NCBI RefSeq assembly: GCF_032118995.1
Contig: NC_092659.1
Coordinates: 9,341,177-9,405,176 of the forward strand
Origin: Asterias amurensis
Taxonomy: Eukaryota > Echinodermata > Asteroidea > Forcipulatida > Asteriidae
Direction of reading: 5' to 3'
Length of the DNA: 64,000 nt
Shown: positions 46,246 to 58,263 of the stretch, in pieces
Position numbering within the stretch: position 1 is the stretch's first letter
Layout: every line of letters begins with the position of its first letter
The notes under the pieces: model-generated
The model's database searches: none
What the model was told of the DNA's origin: nothing
The model's input: only the letters and a program-made list of their open reading frames with translations
Program-made: the position numbers and the translations under genes

Positions 46246-46747
46246 CTGCTCATACAGAACAACAAGTGAGAAAAGTGCAGCGATACCTTGGGATCAATCT
46301 GTATTGAATAGCGGCTGTAGATGAGAAGACCAGTTTTTGTACTATACCTTGCGGTCAGTAGTGGTTTGCAGGACAACCTTTACAACTCCAAGTTAAGATT
46401 CACAGGGTTCATTTAAAACTTTAAACTACTTCTCACAAGTCATTGTGTACAACCGATTTCTATAGAAGGCACAAACTGGACTCAAACATGGCTCCACTGA
46501 CGTTAGTGCATGGCTCGCCAAACAACTATTATAAAAAGCTGAGTCAACACTCGCTGGGTGTAGGCCCCGTGTATACAGAGGTTAAACAACAATTTCTGAG
46601 AAGCCATTATTTAAAACCAATTTCTTAGATGAGTGAACACAAGCAAAGCATTAGCTCAAACACAGAAATTGCTCGAAGACAATCTGTCCCGCCTCACAAC
46701 TTCTCAGCACTCAATCTTACCACTCTAGTCTTGCAGGCCAACTCAAC

Positions 46748-47965
46748 ATGGATCCTGCTAGTCAGTGTATTTTAGAATCATACCGATCATTATTAGACGT
46801 AAATTACTATCCTCAACCAGCCGGAAAGGGATATGTTGCCAAACAGCCACAGAGTGGTAGAATATTGACTGAGTTAAAACAGTGCCAGCACCCCACAGGA
46901 AAAAGAAAAGAACATCATCGTCCAAAAGGATTAAATATCAAGTGAGTTTTAATCAGTTTTGATTAAATGACTTGTGTGATACACTATACTCCTCAGAGAG
47001 AAAACATTTTTCTTTACTTTACCTAACCGATTTTTAATTTTTAATTTGTTATTGTTCTTATCACTTTAATTAGGGTGCTATTCGAGAAGCCATACAGAGG
47101 ACTGGCGTAACCAGCAAGCTTCATGCCAAGATCTACACTGCTGTAGATATGGTTGTGCAGAGCATGTCACTTTCAGACAACCACGACACCAGGAGGCTGG
47201 TCAAGTCTGACATCGGCCAGTCGGTCAGCAATATGCGGACGTATGCAAATAGGAGGTGGGTGCTTAACAACATTTTACCTATTTAGCATGAACTATTTTG
47301 GTTTTCCACTTCTGAATGTTTTTCTTCTTTGACTTGTTTGTAGGTAAATTATTATGCCACAAAAACAAATCATTTCGACAGGAAAACACTTTATCAGCTT
47401 CAAAAAAACGTTAATAAGCTAACTAATTTAATGGGTAATCTGCTAACAGTATAAACTTCGAGTTGTGATGACAGAAACCTAACTATTTAATGACTTTTGA
47501 TAAAAAAAAATTGTTTCATTTGTATGCAGACAGAAGAGAGCTCCTCTAAGAGAACTACAGATGAGGTATGGGCGGTCTTAAGCTACGATTTAAAGTAAAT
47601 ATTTTTAAAACATATTTAACTCATTTACTTCATATTGGTCTTTTACTTTGCTTTATTCAGAGATGAACATGCCAACTAACAATTCAGATTAATTCATGTG
47701 AATATGCCACCAAATAGCAAGAAACTGAAAGTGGACTTCATCGAACTTGTTCATAGTTTTAAGGAGTGTGACGACCAACACACTACGTACTCATCTGCCT
47801 GGAGTAAGGCTTATTCTTCTGACTTCGTACAGTCCCGAATTTTAAATGTAAACGAGAAGTTTCAACTTCTTGTTAGCAAGTTTGGGTTACAACCTGTAAT
47901 ACAAGTGTTAAGCGCAATTGGAAATACAGATCCACACAAAGTATCTCCCACTGCTACACATTGAG
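46748..47965 (+). other. Exon-like pieces of an unrecognised gene or element
   Basis: Coding-like blocks: 46748-46940 (DPASQCILESYRSLLDVNYY) ending at a GT donor; about 47075-47255 (AIREAIQRTGVTSKLHAKIY, SDNHDTRRLVKSDIGQSV) between AG and GT; 47530-47562 (RQKRAPLRELQM) between AG and GT; 47698-47964 (KKLKVDFIELVHSFKECDD). The splice-like borders suggest a spliced gene, but the first two blocks are not in matching phase as read. The surroundings (Tc1, Harbinger) suggest an element-derived gene. Confidence 0.3.
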
Positions 47966-48489
47966 TCTGTTCCCCAATTCCATTAATACGCAAGAAAAGC
48001 AGATGTGTTAATAGGAACTAGACTTGGTGAAAGAAGCACGCTTCTATCCAGTAAAAACAACAACCCGTACAGGTCCAATGTGAGAACGATAATCACAACG
48101 ATAATAAATAAGTGCTCTGTTTCCACCTCATTCTCGTATAATGGCAATACTATTTCATGTAGAACGTCCATCATAAAACCAGTTTAACACATTTCAGCAT
48201 GCAAAACTCAACAGGAGCAAAATCCCCCCCAAAGATGATGCAAGAAACTATGACTACAGGCACCACAAGAGAGTCAATAGCCACACGCAACCTCACAGGA
48301 AGCTGCTCAAATGCCAATGGGCCAGGGAATGAGGCATGACCTCGGATTGATGCAACAAAAACAGAGGAAATATTCAGTAGGTTTTATACATTCGAATTGA
48401 ACCAACACGACCAACAAAGAGTAACTTTGAGTAACGATTAAATTCACTCTCCCCGGGCAAAGAGAGCTGCAGTTCAGTAAAGGGAAGTG

Positions 48490-48608
48490 CAAGGAAAGTT
48501 TCTTGTTTCATGTATTCATGGACATACTAAAAGTGCTCTCCAGCCAGTAAAGGAAAGTTTCTTGTTTCATGTATTCATGGACATACTAAAAGTGCTCTCC
48601 AGCCAGTC
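48490..48608 (+). repeat. 57-bp perfect tandem duplication
   Basis: AAGGAAAGTTTCTTGTTTCA ... GCTCTCCAGCCAGT occurs twice back to back with no visible difference, so the duplication is very recent or an assembly product. Confidence 0.9.
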
Positions 48609-48689
48609 AGTGCCAACACAGTATTTACAAGTAACACATCAACAGTGTCCACTATTCAAGAAGAAGGTTTTTAAAGGCAATGCAGATCG

Positions 48690-49190
48690 CGTACAGCTGT
48701 GGTGATACTCTCCTTGAAAGTGTTCGCTGTCAATGGTTTCAAAAGCAAGCAGCCACGGGGAAAATAGATCCTGTAGCCTACCACCAACACCAAATGCAAC
48801 AGCACAACACTCCCTTTGTGTACACCTCAAAGGTATGGTATTTGAAGTATCTCGATGAGTTGCGGTTCCAACTGTTTCAATCTGATGGACGTGTTTACGT
48901 CAGAAGATCAATTGGGGAGGAGTTTTCTGAAGTGTGCGTGGCTCCATCTGTCAAGCACGGGGGGTTTCGGCGTTATGGTCTGGGGTTGTAAAGGATTCTC
49001 CATTTTTTGGAGCCTGGCATGGATAGAAGAGAATATCAATAAGGATTTATATACTCCGTGATTGCGGAAATGGGGGGCAGTTGGCAGTTTGAGGTGATGG
49101 TTACCACTGGCCGGGAGTCTTAAATTTCTGACTTAAACTCGCTTGAGAACCTCCTGGACGAAATGGAGCGTCTTCAACGATAAAGAAATT
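48690..49190 (+). mobile_element. Tc1/mariner transposase remnant
   Basis: DELRFQLFQSDGRVYVRR, VCVAPSVKHGG, VWGCKGFS (next frame) and WPGVLNF..DLNSLENLLDEMER are the middle and end of a Tc1-type DDE transposase. Frame changes separate the blocks (after GGF near 48960, and again before 49100), and the catalytic-domain start upstream of 48840 is missing. No terminal repeats were recognised. Confidence 0.8.
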
Positions 49191-50009
49191 ACTGAATGTG
49201 CTCAAATGTCAAAAAATATAAAAAAACAAAGTTTAAACTGTAAATCTGCGGCCATACTTTATTCTTTATTCTGAAGCAAAACATCAATCAAGATTCTTTA
49301 CTTCTTAAATTTAATTTCCAGGTATCTCTCAATAATTTTGTGCCACAAAATTTAACACAAATTATATAAGATGATTTTCAGGTTTTGTTGCATCTGTTGT
49401 TTTGTGAGAATTGCCATTTTGCTTCACCACAAAGTGATGTATCACATAATGCCACTTCATCAATTGAAATATAAAGCTCTTGCCCAAAGTCAAGCACATG
49501 TGGTTAGACTTTTCCTTTGTCACTACCATTTTTTTCTTTGTCACCAAGTGACTAATCAAATCTAATGGACAAGTGAAAATTTTGATGAACACATTCATTG
49601 CTATGTTGTCATAGAATCAAATGACAGGTTCTTCCTACAGCAAAACATGTTAAAGGCTTTACGTCTACTAAGCATGGCAAATGAAATCTCGTCTCAACAA
49701 GAAACTACATTCTATAAAAGTTAACACATCTTTTGCACAATGTTTTCACGGGTCAAGCAATGCCATGGGGTGATGATGAGCAAGAATGACTTATCCTAGA
49801 AGTTGAAGGCACACTACAATTTCTACTTGTCTGAGTTGGGTTGGGTCATATAAGGAAAGCTTAATTTTCAAAGATTAACTTGTACATTCTCTCATACAGT
49901 TTTTTATTACTTAACAGATTGGGCACAAAGCATGTATGTCTTCCATGAAGGTGGAGAAAATTAAAGAATGTAGACAATGAGTGGACCTTCACCAGCATGA
50001 CTACAAAAA

Positions 50010-50460
50010 TCATATCAAAATAGATGTTTCTCATATTCCAATCAAAGCACCATAAGAGAACGCCAAACTAAATCGTAAAGGTTTCGATTCAATTATTTTG
50101 CAAGCTGTTGTTGATTTCAACAGAAGGCTTGTTGATCCATGGAGGCTGATCTGCGTATTGGGTGGCCAGGAAGTGTCCACGACGCACAGGTTTTTTCTAA
50201 CTCATCACTCTACACTAAACTATGTGAAGGGACCCTTTCCCCCATACAACAAGAAGTATAAAAGGGGTGGACATCCCAATATTCCTTCTTGGGGATCCGG
50301 GCCACCCCTCGATGAAAAATCTCTTTGAGGGGTTTAGTGAGATATGGCAGGCTTACAAGGCAGCAGCAAATTTTCAATACCCGGTTAAGTGGCGCAAGAT
50401 GCACTGTAGAGAGAGCGCTTAGTCGGATTAAAGGCCGCTGGAGAATTCTGTAATCTTTTA
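50010..50460 (+). mobile_element. PIF/Harbinger transposase remnant
   Basis: HIPIKAP.ENAKLNRKGF, then ILQAVVDFN and a late RIKGRWRIL segment match the DDE nuclease of PIF/Harbinger. An in-frame TAA after HIPIKAP (near 50052) and frame changes near 50165, 50240 and 50310 show it is dead. Terminal repeats not identified. Confidence 0.75.
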
Positions 50461-50934
50461 TTAGTCTTTCTTACTTTACACAGATAACATGTAAGGCGTC
50501 AACAGTTTGCCACATCTGTGCGGACAGATGGAAAGATATTTTCTTGTGCCCTGCGTCACACTCTTTGCCTAGTATGGGCAAGCCATTTACACAAAAATTA
50601 TCACAAATGCCCAATTTGTAAGATGGGTTCTCAGTCTGTCGGTAGACTGTTTTAAAATGTAGAGTGGATTGGACCATTTGCTCTTTTTTGTTTCTACAAA
50701 AAAAAGTGTTGAAACTAATGAAAAGTGAAAAGTAAGTCAAGTTTTAGTTTGTTGTTAATTTCCATTGTTTCCCAATAATTATTGTTATTTTTCATTTATT
50801 ACATGTAATATGGGTTTTTAAATCTACTGAGATATCTAAAAATTAAACAAAGATTTTAGATATATGATTCTCATTTAGCTTATCAGAACAATTTTCAAAA
50901 TAAAGCAACTTGTGTGTTGTGTTTTTTTTATTTA

Positions 50935-51300
50935 CAAGGACCCCGATTCTCAGACCATGAGAGCTATTCAGTTTCTGGCTGGTACAGATGAGGCCAATTT
51001 CGTACCAGCCGATAAAGTGCTGGCCATGCAGGAGGATGGCGAGTTAAAAGGACATAAGATCAAAGCCAAGGACAACAGTAGAGCTGTTGTCCAGGTACAT
51101 CCCTATGTCTTCAGAGACCTCCCTTTCCTTCCACGACGGGCAACCAAGGAGCCGTTCGCTCAACTTGGATCCCGCAGCATCACCATCGCTGAAATGAAGA
51201 CCGAGGCTGGAGTGCTGTTAAGAAACTGCAGAGGATTCAGCAGATGGTGGTGGATCTTACGGACAGCACGTCGTGGGAGGATGCTGTCGAAAGGTACCCA
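50935..51300 (+). other. Unknown coding family, copy 1
   Basis: After TTTATTTACAAG (acceptor-like), frame DPDSQTMRAIQFLAGTDEAN, LAMQEDGELKGHKIKAKDN, SRAVVQVH, PFAQLGSRSITIAEMKTEAG. The frame shifts relative to copy 2 near 51225. Not recognised; the family is duplicated in tandem. Confidence 0.45.
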
Positions 51301-51481
51301 AAATATTTTTTTAGTCAATCAGTTAATGATGGACACCTCTTGAATTTGTTTATTTCTCAATCTTTTCATTTTGAGGCAACAAAATTTGTTCTCCCCTCTG
51401 ATATATGCCTTGTTGGGCGTATTTAACAATTTTCAAAATGATAACTATTATAAAGCAACTTGTGTGTTTTTTTTATTTATA

Positions 51482-52120
51482 AGGACCCCGATTCTCAAAC
51501 CACGAGAATAGTCCAGCTTCTGGCTGGTATGAATGAGGAAAATTTCATGGCAGTGCATGAAGTGCTGGCCATGCACGAGGATGGCAAGTTAGAAGGACAA
51601 AAGATCAAAGTTAAGAACAACAGTAGAGCTGTTGTCCAGGTACACCTTTAGGTATTTAGAGACCTTCCTCTCCTGCCAGGACAGGCAACACTTGAGCCGT
51701 TCGCTCAACTTGGATCCCGCAGCATCACCATCGCTGAAATGAAGACCGAGGCTGCAGTTCTTAAGAAACTGCAGAGGACTCAGCAGATGGTTGTGGATCT
51801 GACAGACAGCTTGTCGTGGCAGGATGCTGTGGAGAGGTTCTCTGAGCACACCTCTAGAGAGGTACTATCACAGTTCTTAATTGTGTCCCTTGGCCTTGTA
51901 TCCTCTGTCCCTAAATTCCTCCAGCACTTCTGTCAGATGTTGCGAAAGGCAGAGGCAAGGGCTGAAGAAGCAGACCTTCAAAAGGAGAGCCAGCATTTGG
52001 GGAACAATGTCACCATCCGGTTCCATGTGGTGGCGGATGATGCTACATTTACCTTCGAGGGTGTCAAAGAAGTTGCCCCAAACTTGAGCGGATTCAACTT
52101 GGGGAGACTACGAATGCTGA
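51482..52120 (+). other. Unknown coding family, copy 2, longer
   Basis: The same start (DPDSQTTRIVQLLAG) after the same TTTATTTATAAG acceptor-like sequence. Then LAMHEDGKLEGQKIKVKNN, a TAG near 51650, PFAQLGSRSITIAEMKTEAA, QQMVVDLTDSLSWQDAVERF, and further downstream DDATFTFEGVKEVAP and SGFNLGRLRMLK followed by GTAATA (donor-like). Helical middle part. No family recognised; a repetitive host gene family or an element-encoded protein. Confidence 0.45.
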
Positions 52121-52209
52121 AGGTAATAAGACTAATTCACTGTCATGAAAAGCAAACATTTGCAACTCAGAAGACCAACAAAACACAAACGATTTTTCTT
52201 TTCTTGTAA

Positions 52210-53160
52210 AGAATTATTTCTTCCCAGTTTTTAAGGAGGCTGTAACAGGACTTCGCTGGGTCAGAATCAACCAGCTTCAAGAGAGATGACATGCCACTAT
52301 TCATGTGACTTTGCACAGTAAGTGCATTATCCGCATAATCCAAACCAGCCAGACTCAATGAACTTTTTATGCCCGGTTAAGTGCGGCATATTTGGCGTTT
52401 GTTGTGAAGGGATTCCCGAGCAGGTCAACTTCGTAGTGGATGAGGGGATGGCATCATCCAAAGGGTCAAATGCAGTTTTGAGCTACATGTGTATTTCCAC
52501 CATTTTTTCTCTCACTTTGGGCTTGGTGAAGAAGATGTAGAACTTAATAGTGACATTTGCTCTGGGCAAAACAAAAACATGTACATGACCTGAAGACAGA
52601 TTCAGGGGTTTCACCACAACATATCTCTTAACTATAGACCTTACTTAAAACACAGAGTTTGTGACAAGTCTCGAAAGATCATAAGGACAGAAGTAATTTA
52701 AAATGGAAGATGTACACAGTATAATCATGTGCTTGTTTCAGTTAAAAAGTATTCTAGTTGTTAATACTGTTACCCACTGCTCAGGACTCAATCATCTGCC
52801 TCCAGCAACCTCGAAAGCCAGAACAAGCATAAAACTTGTCTTTATATGGTGTGAGATGGAAACTCAATGTACAAATGTACCAGACAGATAGATTAATGTT
52901 ACCATACATATAGATGATGTTACAAAGTGTTTTCCTCTTGCTCTGATGTACTATGTACTGTACATGTACCTAACAGAACTTCACACAAAGTGCCATTCAA
53001 ACCAGTCATGGCTAACAATGTACAGAAAATACATCAAATAGACTAAGTACGTATGGCAACATTAGTAGTTACAAGAGGGGCAGACATATAAAGGTACATT
53101 CTAAGAACCATGTGTAATATTTGCTATTGCAAGATTAATAGTCAAAATAGATAATTATGA
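52210..53160. other. Intergenic, nothing recognised
   Basis: Short ORFs without resemblance. No clear inverted repeat. Confidence 0.35.
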
Positions 53161-53164
53161 CAAA

Positions 53165-54950
53165 GATTATCACATCTGCACCGCCTTGATGCACTTATCG
53201 ATACAGGTGCATCTGTGGATGTACATGTAACGAGTCGCTCTACAATTGACTGTATCAACAAACGCCTGCACACCCTGCTACAGTCCGTCGATACAAAACT
53301 CTTTGCAAATGGCTGACCCCATCAGTTACTGATATACATGTACTGTTAAGACATTACACAATGGATATTTTCAGCAGATACATTTAGTTCTACCCATTAC
53401 CGTCCAAACAGAGTAAACCCACAGCAGGGAAGCATGTGCTTGAGGATCTTTCTATCCGAAGGTCCTCCAAAAGTACTCCAAAGTGATAATGGAAAGGAGT
53501 TCACAGGTCAATCCGTGGATACTAAACTCTTTGCCTAAGGCTCATCCTATTAATTACAACACGCTTGGCCATTCGCTACAAAGACATTACACCATGGATA
53601 TTTTCAGCAGGTACATTTGGCTTTACCTATTACCGTCAGCGTTGTAGCCACGGTGGGCGGCGGTGGACAGGCCCGCCCAGCACTGACAATTTCCGCCCGG
53701 CACTTCAGCTGAAAAATAGACTGCCGCCCACCACAAAATTTCCCCCCAAATTAATAAAAAATTGAAAGTTCTACTGATATTGATCACATTGCAAGACTAA
53801 AATGTCATGTTTTTTCGTGTTTTGTCATTTTAAATGCAGTTTGTAATTTGTTTGAGCCAGAATTACGAGCAATTAAAACCTCAAACGTGTTTTCCCATGT
53901 AACTTGCCTCTTGTCATCTTGTGAAGTTTTCTTCAGGAAATGTGCCCTGACGTTTTTATTGAACGAACTATATATTAGTGTAGAAGGCGTACAGTCTATA
54001 CAGGCTGACAGCAGTGCTGGTACCGTGCACATGTACACGATGTATGTATGTACATGTGGTGTACACCAGCGCGCTAGTGGTAGACCCTAGAGTGCACAAC
54101 ATGTACAAGTCTAGTCGTGAGGTTTTCGCGGGGACTTCACGCATTCCATGTACACACAAACAGTATTGCCACACAACAGTACGAGGGGGCTGTGTAAAGT
54201 CTAGTGTACGAGTTCGCGTGTCCCGGATGTAGGCATGTAAACACGTTCGCTTCGTCCACACGTGTGACAGGGACAGCGCGCTGGGTTTTTAACTTGAATG
54301 AGATCTGTGTATATATTATAAGATGGCCTCGCAACGTACGATAAGCTGGACGACTTTTTTGGAAAACGGGAAAAGATTGGAAGATGATATAAAAGTATCT
54401 CGTGCAGCTTCAGTTAGTGCTGAGAATGAAACTGTACCTGAGACTATCGAGACAGTTACTCCACCTTCAAAATTCAAGTTCAACTTCATCGCGGCGGGAT
54501 TACAACAAGCAAATAGCAGAAACTATTTCAAAAACAGTCTGTTCACAACAAATGCATCACAATTATTTTGTATTAACACATTTTTGTAATAACAATTGTC
54601 ATTATACTTAAAAAGTGTGATTCTTGAATCTTACATAATGTGCATTTGGCACGATTGGAATGTTAATATTTAGCCCTAAAAACAATCCTTACAACAAAGT
54701 TCGTGCGCACTGCTCGCAATTTCGGACCAAGTTTAAATTCAGCTGCGCCCACCACTAAAAATGTCCTAGCTACAACGCTGGACATTACACCATGGATTTT
54801 TTCAGCAGGTACATTTGGCTTTACCCATTACCGTCCAAACAGAGTGAACCCATCGCAAGGAGGCATGCTTGGACCTTTACTGTCCTGAAGGTCCTCCAAA
54901 GGTACTCCAAAGCGATAATGGAAAGGAGTTCATGGGTCATGTTGTAGTAG
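53165..54950 (+). mobile_element. LTR-retrotransposon-type fossil (protease- and integrase-like pieces), broken
   Basis: A short retropepsin-like piece near 53180-53220 and several integrase-core pieces at about 53340-53520, 53570-53636 and 54781-54945. Short segments of it are repeated in tandem. No LTRs were found; it is heavily broken (many breaks) and clearly old. A hAT-like element (53637-54780) lies within it. A related integrase-bearing DNA transposon (Ginger-like) cannot be excluded. Confidence 0.6.
53637..54780. mobile_element. hAT-like DNA transposon, about 1.14 kb, non-autonomous
   Basis: Terminal inverted repeats CAGCGTTGTAGC (53637) and complement GCTACAACGCTG (54769-54780); the next bases (GGTGGGCG / complement CGCCCACC) are also shared. 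A plus ORF starts at 54323 (MASQRTISWTTFLENGKRLE) and runs 88 codons, perhaps the N-terminus of a transposase or a captured exon. No DDE or dimerisation domain seen. Flanks are a 54-bp direct repeat of host sequence, not a simple 8-bp duplication. Confidence 0.65.
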
Positions 54951-56215
54951 TCTTACAGTATTTTTCTTTGTTCTATCAAAATCGCCCAGGCGACCCACAT
55001 ATATTCGCTGTACACCGCCAGGTGAATTTCTCTAACTCCGCTCACACATGTGTATATAAAACTTGACTGCACACACACTCTCCAGTGATCGATTTCCCTT
55101 GTATGGCAGAGCAAATTGCTACACAAAATCTATCAATTGCTACTCAAAAATTAGGACTTGCTGCTCAGTATTGGCATTCGGTGTGCACATACCAAGCTCA
55201 GTCTAAATATTTGCTATGCAAAATTACTGAACAAAATCGTACTCCTGCTCTCTCTCTTTCTCTCTCTCTCTCTCACACGTATCTTTTGGATTCTTGGATG
55301 AGGTCACAATCATAGCCGGCTTGTTCTTGTTTGTATGTACACCTTTGTGTATTGTCTAACTTTATCCCCAGTTCATCATGGTGAACATGTATTTCCCAAA
55401 TTTAAAATTTTTACTTTCTAAACTACAGGTGATTCTCGATCACTCTGTCACAGATCAGACTATTTTCACACGAAAGAGCTTGTGGTCGGCGTGCTGCACT
55501 AGTCACCTGAACCAATTAACTTGACAAAATTTCGTCATTCTCGTTAGCGAGCTGATGTACATGATGTTCCAGACCACCAACTGCCAGGATTCAATTGATC
55601 ATACCTTCTTATTTTTAAGGCATTACACAGTATGCACAGAAGTTCAATGAACAAAACTATAAATTATTGCGTGGTGAAATTACAAACTAACAAACTTACA
55701 TTGATCAGCACACTTCAAGGTTTGAATGCGAGGCGATATGTGCGACATAAAAAGTCAATAAAAGCAGAATTTTGCCAATAACTTGTCAGTCTGTGAGTAA
55801 TCAGGGTATCTGCACACATCAAAAAGCAAAATTTAAGACTTTTTAAGATCCTTAGTGCCACCCTGACCGAAAATTAGTGAACAAAGCAGGGCAGAAACAG
55901 TTCTACAGACAACTTAATTTTCTACACACAGCATTATTTGGTTCACTACACGCTTCACCAGTTTTGTGTATTTCATTGATGCTTTTAAGGCCTTGAATTT
56001 TGCTAGTTCATTTTTAGACGTTTTACAACTATTTAGGGATCTGCAGAAACCCTAATAATACACAGAACCTATAACTGTTTGCAGAACCTGGATCATGAAA
56101 ATACCTTGTTTCTAACATATTGAGCCTTGGTTTCAACATTTGAAGTGCACGAAAGATTTTGACATCCCATTCTATTAGCCTTTGTGAGGTAATGGTGGCC
56201 ACTATAGGAGTGCTC
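54951..56215. other. Intergenic with short CT microsatellite
   Basis: (CT)n at about 55246-55273. Otherwise no recognised feature; small ORFs without resemblance. Confidence 0.4.
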
Positions 56216-56508
56216 TGTTTTGGTTTGGGTGTATACAGACAAGTTAGGGAGCGTCTCAAAAGTCGGGCACGTTCCTAGCGCAAAAGAACGTTCCCGCATA
56301 TGCCCGCAGGATCGCAACATCATGACATTAGGAACGTTCTAACATGAGATTGGACGCGGTCACGCATTTGGAACGATCCAAAAGATCGCTCTGGCGGTCC
56401 AAAGGACCGGTCCAAGTAAAGCGGCGGGGATACTCTTGCGATCCAAAAAGAACGTTCCTACCGTTCCGACTTTTGAGACAATCCCTTACGCCCAAACCAA
56501 ATAGTGTT
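56216..56508. mobile_element. GC-rich fold-back MITE
   Basis: TTTGGTTTGGGTGTATACAG ... GTCTCAAAAGTCGG at the left and complement (CCGACTTTTGAGAC ... CGCCCAAACCAA) at the right. The centre is rich in GGAACG/CGTTCC and GGTCC motifs. Confidence 0.75.
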
Positions 56509-57089
56509 ATAATATTGTGTCCACCAAATCTCAATGTGGCTAATTGAATTATGGTTTCTATAATTGCTAAAAAGTGTGTTGGTATATAAACAATATATTA
56601 ATTCAAACAGGGCTCACCCCATGCACAAGCTAGAATATTGGGCGGATACTCACAAAGTGAGTGCTGATATGATATAATTGAGCCCTGAAACTTCAAATCA
56701 AACTTTTTAAGCTTCAAGATATAAAAACATTTAGAATGCTCAAGACTGTACAGTAGGGCTTTTATAACCAAGAAAAACACGGAGTAGAAAACTCCAATAT
56801 TAGGGCTAAAATGCCCTATAGTTTTGAGAAATTCTGAGAAGAGCCCTGTCTGATTTTAAAAAGTGTCACCTCTCCCTTATTGCGTCACTGCATTTCATCT
56901 TGGTTACTGGTGGCTCATGACGTACTGGATGACTCTGCCGAGTGCATCTGCTCGTAGATGACCGGACACCATCACACCTGGAACCGAAGACTGGAGCTGT
57001 AACTGTGTTAAAACCCGTCAGCAAACCCAAGTAGAGAATACTGCAGACAGAAAAGACCAAGAATCTCATCAAAAATAGTACACTTTATG

Positions 57090-57306
57090 ACCTGGGCCCA
57101 GTTTCATCAAGCCTGCTAACACAAAAACCACACACACAAAAAGCTTGCTAAGCACAAACAAATCTTGCTTAACAAAAAAATAGGTTATTAGCCAAAAACA
57201 TAAATTTACCCATTGAAGTGATTGGTATCCCACACATTTCTTGATAAGCAAAGGAATTTGCCAGGCATTATTTTCTACTGAACAGCTTTATATGAAATTG
57301 GGCCAA
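57090..57306. mobile_element. MITE, GGGCCCAATT family
   Basis: TGGGCCCAGTTTCATCAAG at the left, complement TTGGCCCAATTTCATATAAAG at the right; shares TAAGCACAAACAAATCTTGC with the 39.9-kb copy. Confidence 0.8.
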
Positions 57307-58263
57307 TATCATAGAGCTGCTTATTTCAAAAATGGACATTATATTTAATTTAGACTTGAGTTAGAGAAGCATCTCGCCTGTTGCACCGATGCAATAAATT
57401 ATTCCCTGCCCTCAAGCACGCTATATTAATAAATGATGAGGGAATCTGACAAACGGTACTACTAACAAAGACACTGAACGCACCTACAAGTTTTCTCCCA
57501 TCATCTCCTTGGCTTTCCTCAATGATTGACGGGTTTATTCAGGACATCAAACTCCTCTCTTGTCCAATGTGTGTGTGAACAAACACAGTATGAACCTCTG
57601 ATGTATGGAAGGATGACTACCCCAATGTGATACACGAGCCTGCATAAGGTTGAGACTGAATACCTTGACGAGAGTGGTCCAGACGAGATCTTGTAAGTAG
57701 TGAGTAGTGCCTCAACATGCAAGTAGCCACAGAGCGGCCCAATAATATACTGCTTTTCGTGTAAATGTACATCTGTAAGAGCAACAATAAAAAATATTGA
57801 CAGTTTTTCATAACTGAAGCAATAATAACTCTATACTGATGATTGGAAAATGGACGATTTACTGATTTCAACTACAATATTGACTTGGTAGAGTTAGTCT
57901 GTCAGGACCCAACATATTGCGTACCCACAGAGCTCTGTCATGTAGTGTTTGTCATCAGTGCCCTAAAGCTAACCACAACTGTATTGTAAATGTTCACTTG
58001 CTTTGGCCTTTAACTTGAACTGCCAAAGCTCATCATTGGACACAGATGCAGTTAAATTCCCACAAGAATTAAAGTCTAATGTGAGATTAAGAGCCCCACT
58101 GTACACGACCCCCCGCATTATGATTGAAAACAGTTTTTCTTTTGTACCTTATGATCAAAAACAAAACAAAAATGTTGTGGTTTATAAAATCTGTGGCTCT
58201 TTAGAGCATGTCCCCACAACATTCTAATTACTATTTTGCAGAGGGATTATACATTCCTTCATT
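57307..58263. other. Intergenic, nothing recognised
   Basis: No gene or clear repeat seen. Confidence 0.35.

Noticed and set aside
54323-54589. Independent host gene at MASQRTISWTTFLENGKRLE
   Set aside because: Lies between the terminal repeats of a hAT-like element, so it is treated as part of that element, although its identity is not proven.
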